This document shows, in pieces, positions 4,587-5,697 of a stretch of 5,697 bases of DNA. The notes under the pieces were generated by a model that saw nothing but the letters and a program-made list of their open reading frames with translations, was not told the origin of the DNA and searched no databases. Made by a program: the position numbers and the translations under genes. The stretch is taken from NCBI GenBank assembly GCA_017619905.1, contig JAFZRK010000190.1, positions 1-5,697 on the forward strand, in the 5' to 3' direction. Source of the stretch: Bacillota bacterium. GTDB lineage: Bacteria > Bacillota > Clostridia > Peptostreptococcales > Anaerovoracaceae. How positions within the stretch are numbered: the stretch's first letter is position 1; each line of letters opens with the position of its first letter.

Positions 4587-5697
4587 ATGCTTATGAAACA
4601 TCTTTCGAAAGACGACAATCGAATACCCAGGCGCGCAGCATCGCTGATGCTGGTCATCGCTCTGGCTGCAGGTACGATGATGGCAGAGGCGGTAGTCTTT
4701 GGCGCTCCGCAGACGGCATACGCAGCGGACGCCTTAACGACCGGAGTCACAGACACTGTGACGATCGGTGCCATGAGCGCGGAGGCGATTCCCATATCTA
4801 CCGCGGAAGATCTGCGGCTTTTGTCAGATAAACCAGATGCATCGTTCGTATTAACGAACGATATCGACATGTCAGGCATGGATTGGACCCCGATTCCGTT
4901 CGCAGGCACATTGGACGGAAACGGTCACGGCATCTACAACCTTAAGGTCACGTGCTTCGGGAACGGCACCGAGCCCACCGTTGACGGCAACGCCAAGGTC
5001 TACGACAGCGTGCTGGCGGGCCTCTTCTCTGCGCTGGACGGCGCGGACATCCACGACCTGACGATACGCGGCGCGGATATCGACGTGCGCGGGGAGCAGC
5101 ACTGCTTCGCGGGCGTTCTGGCGGGCTGGATGAAAAACACCCGGGTGACCGGCTGCGTCATAGAGGACTCGCGCGTTACGCTGACCGCGGCCTGCGAGCC
5201 GGAGACGGATCAGGACCGCAGGAGCTGCAACGCAGGTGTCGGCGGGATAGCGGGCTTCGGCGCGGTCGATGCGGAAGATGTCGGCGGCGCCTCGGACTCT
5301 GCGACCAACGCCTCAGCAACAGACGGCGCCGCCGCGCAGACCCCCGGCATCAACTTCGTCAGCGGCTGCAAGGTCAGCGTCACCCTCATCTTCGACGACC
5401 AGTGCGACCCGTACCTCAAAGTGGAGGAGTTCCTGGGCGGCATCGTGTCGGCCGGCTGCGTGGAGATCCTGGACACCCTCATGGACATCCACGGTTACGC
5501 GTCCTGCCGCGGCTACGCTCACAACGGCGGCCTGGTGGGCATGCTCTACGACTACGCGGGCCCCGAAAACAAGGGCACCGGGGCCGAGCTGCGCATCTCC
5601 GGATGCCAGGTCTCCGGCTCCATCACCTTCTTCGAGGACAACCGCGACCGCCGCGCCTACTGCGACCCCTACGTGGGCGAAAAGATGACCTGGCCCA
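4587..5697 (+). CDS. Secreted GLUG-type repeat / beta-helix-like surface protein, 3'-truncated
   Basis: The frame is open from 4587 to the window edge (370 codons plus one base), so the C-terminus is missing. An N-terminal Sec signal is clear: K4 and R15-R16, a hydrophobic core at about 17-39 (ASLMLVIALAAG), and a probable cut after A46 (TAYA|AD). Residues 87-119 carry the classic entry motif of these adhesin-like proteins: FVLTNDIDMSG, DWTPIPFAGTLDGNGHGIYN. Repeated glycine turns follow at 144-150 (AGLFSAL), 175-181, 219-225 (GGIAGFG), 284-290 and 314-320 (GGLVGML), interleaved with GC-V strands at C190, C261, C291 and C340. There are eleven cysteines after the signal, and CDPY occurs at 273-276 and 359-362. 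A low-complexity Ala/Ser/Thr/Asp stretch spans about 228-252. The fold is probably a right-handed beta-helix exposed at the cell surface; ligand and anchor are unknown. GGGA at 4575-4578 is a weak ribosome site for ATG 4587; GTG 4584 and ATG 4593 are in-frame alternatives. The gene is probably cotranscribed with lysR. Confidence 0.8.
   Translation, partial: MLMKHLSKDDNRIPRRAASLMLVIALAAGTMMAEAVVFGAPQTAYAADALTTGVTDTVTIGAMSAEAIPISTAEDLRLLSDKPDASFVLTNDIDMSGMDWTPIPFAGTLDGNGHGIYNLKVTCFGNGTEPTVDGNAKVYDSVLAGLFSALDGADIHDLTIRGADIDVRGEQHCFAGVLAGWMKNTRVTGCVIEDSRVTLTAACEPETDQDRRSCNAGVGGIAGFGAVDAEDVGGASDSATNASATDGAAAQTPGINFVSGCKVSVTLIFDDQCDPYLKVEEFLGGIVSAGCVEILDTLMDIHGYASCRGYAHNGGLVGMLYDYAGPENKGTGAELRISGCQVSGSITFFEDNRDRRAYCDPYVGEKMTWP
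4841..4862. repeat. Perfect inverted repeat inside the surface-protein gene
   Basis: ATCGTTCGT (4841-4849) and ACGAACGAT (4854-4862) are exact reverse complements around the 4-nt spacer ATTA. It lies within codons for ASFVLTND at the start of the GLUG entry motif. It could be an mRNA hairpin, a protein-binding dyad or coincidence. No second copy is visible in the window, so a recombination-site role is unsupported. Confidence 0.6.

Noticed and set aside
3576..4601. Antisense open frame (341 codons) spanning lysR and its leader
   Set aside because: It is a shadow of the high third-position GC of lysR. The product is Val/Leu/Ala/Asp-rich with no domain, and the frame crosses the lysR promoter region.
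4601..4612. 12-bp palindrome TCTTTCGAAAGA near the start of the surface-protein gene
   Set aside because: About one perfect 12-bp palindrome is expected by chance in a window of this size, and nothing else supports a site here.

Overview
The window is a GC-rich stretch of bacterial chromosome with every supported gene on the + strand. It suggests an anaerobic, probably gut-type bacterium, either Clostridia-like or Coriobacteriia-like. The reasons are Shine-Dalgarno sites of the GGAGG/AAAGGAG type, intrinsic terminators with T-runs, a DUF1847 metal-binding-type protein (a family I associate with anaerobes), a GPH-family symporter and a GLUG-type secreted repeat protein. Isoleucine ATA codons are fairly common despite the high GC. 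I cannot assign a genus from this.

Layout: (1) 2-511 is the C-terminal part of a DUF1847 protein. A 250-bp gap follows, with several inverted repeats, a strong intrinsic terminator (622-654), a plausible extended -10 promoter and a 5'-UTR hairpin. (2) 762-1979 encodes a CapA-type metallophosphatase without a visible export signal. After 104 bp, 2084-3466 encodes a 12-TM GPH (MelB-like) cation symporter. A second intrinsic terminator (3506-3536) closes this two-gene unit. (3) A candidate promoter with an overlapping dyad and a GC-rich leader hairpin precede a LysR-type regulator (3666-4568). Only 18 bp later, in the same reading frame, a secreted GLUG/beta-helix-like surface protein begins (4587) and runs off the right edge.

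How they may work together (inference): the CapA-like enzyme and the symporter look like one transcription unit for uptake and intracellular processing of an unknown, perhaps glycosidic or anionic, compound. No capB, capC or capE gene is present, so poly-gamma-glutamate capsule synthesis is not supported here. The LysR protein may autoregulate and may control the adjoining secreted protein. No shared operator links it to the capA unit.

The most unusual points are the apparently cytosolic, motif-variant CapA paired with a sugar-type symporter, the sharp change in codon third-position composition inside the secreted protein gene, its cysteine-rich modules with a repeated CDPY motif, and a perfect 9-bp-arm inverted repeat inside that gene. 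I see no mobile element, CRISPR array, tRNA or rRNA.
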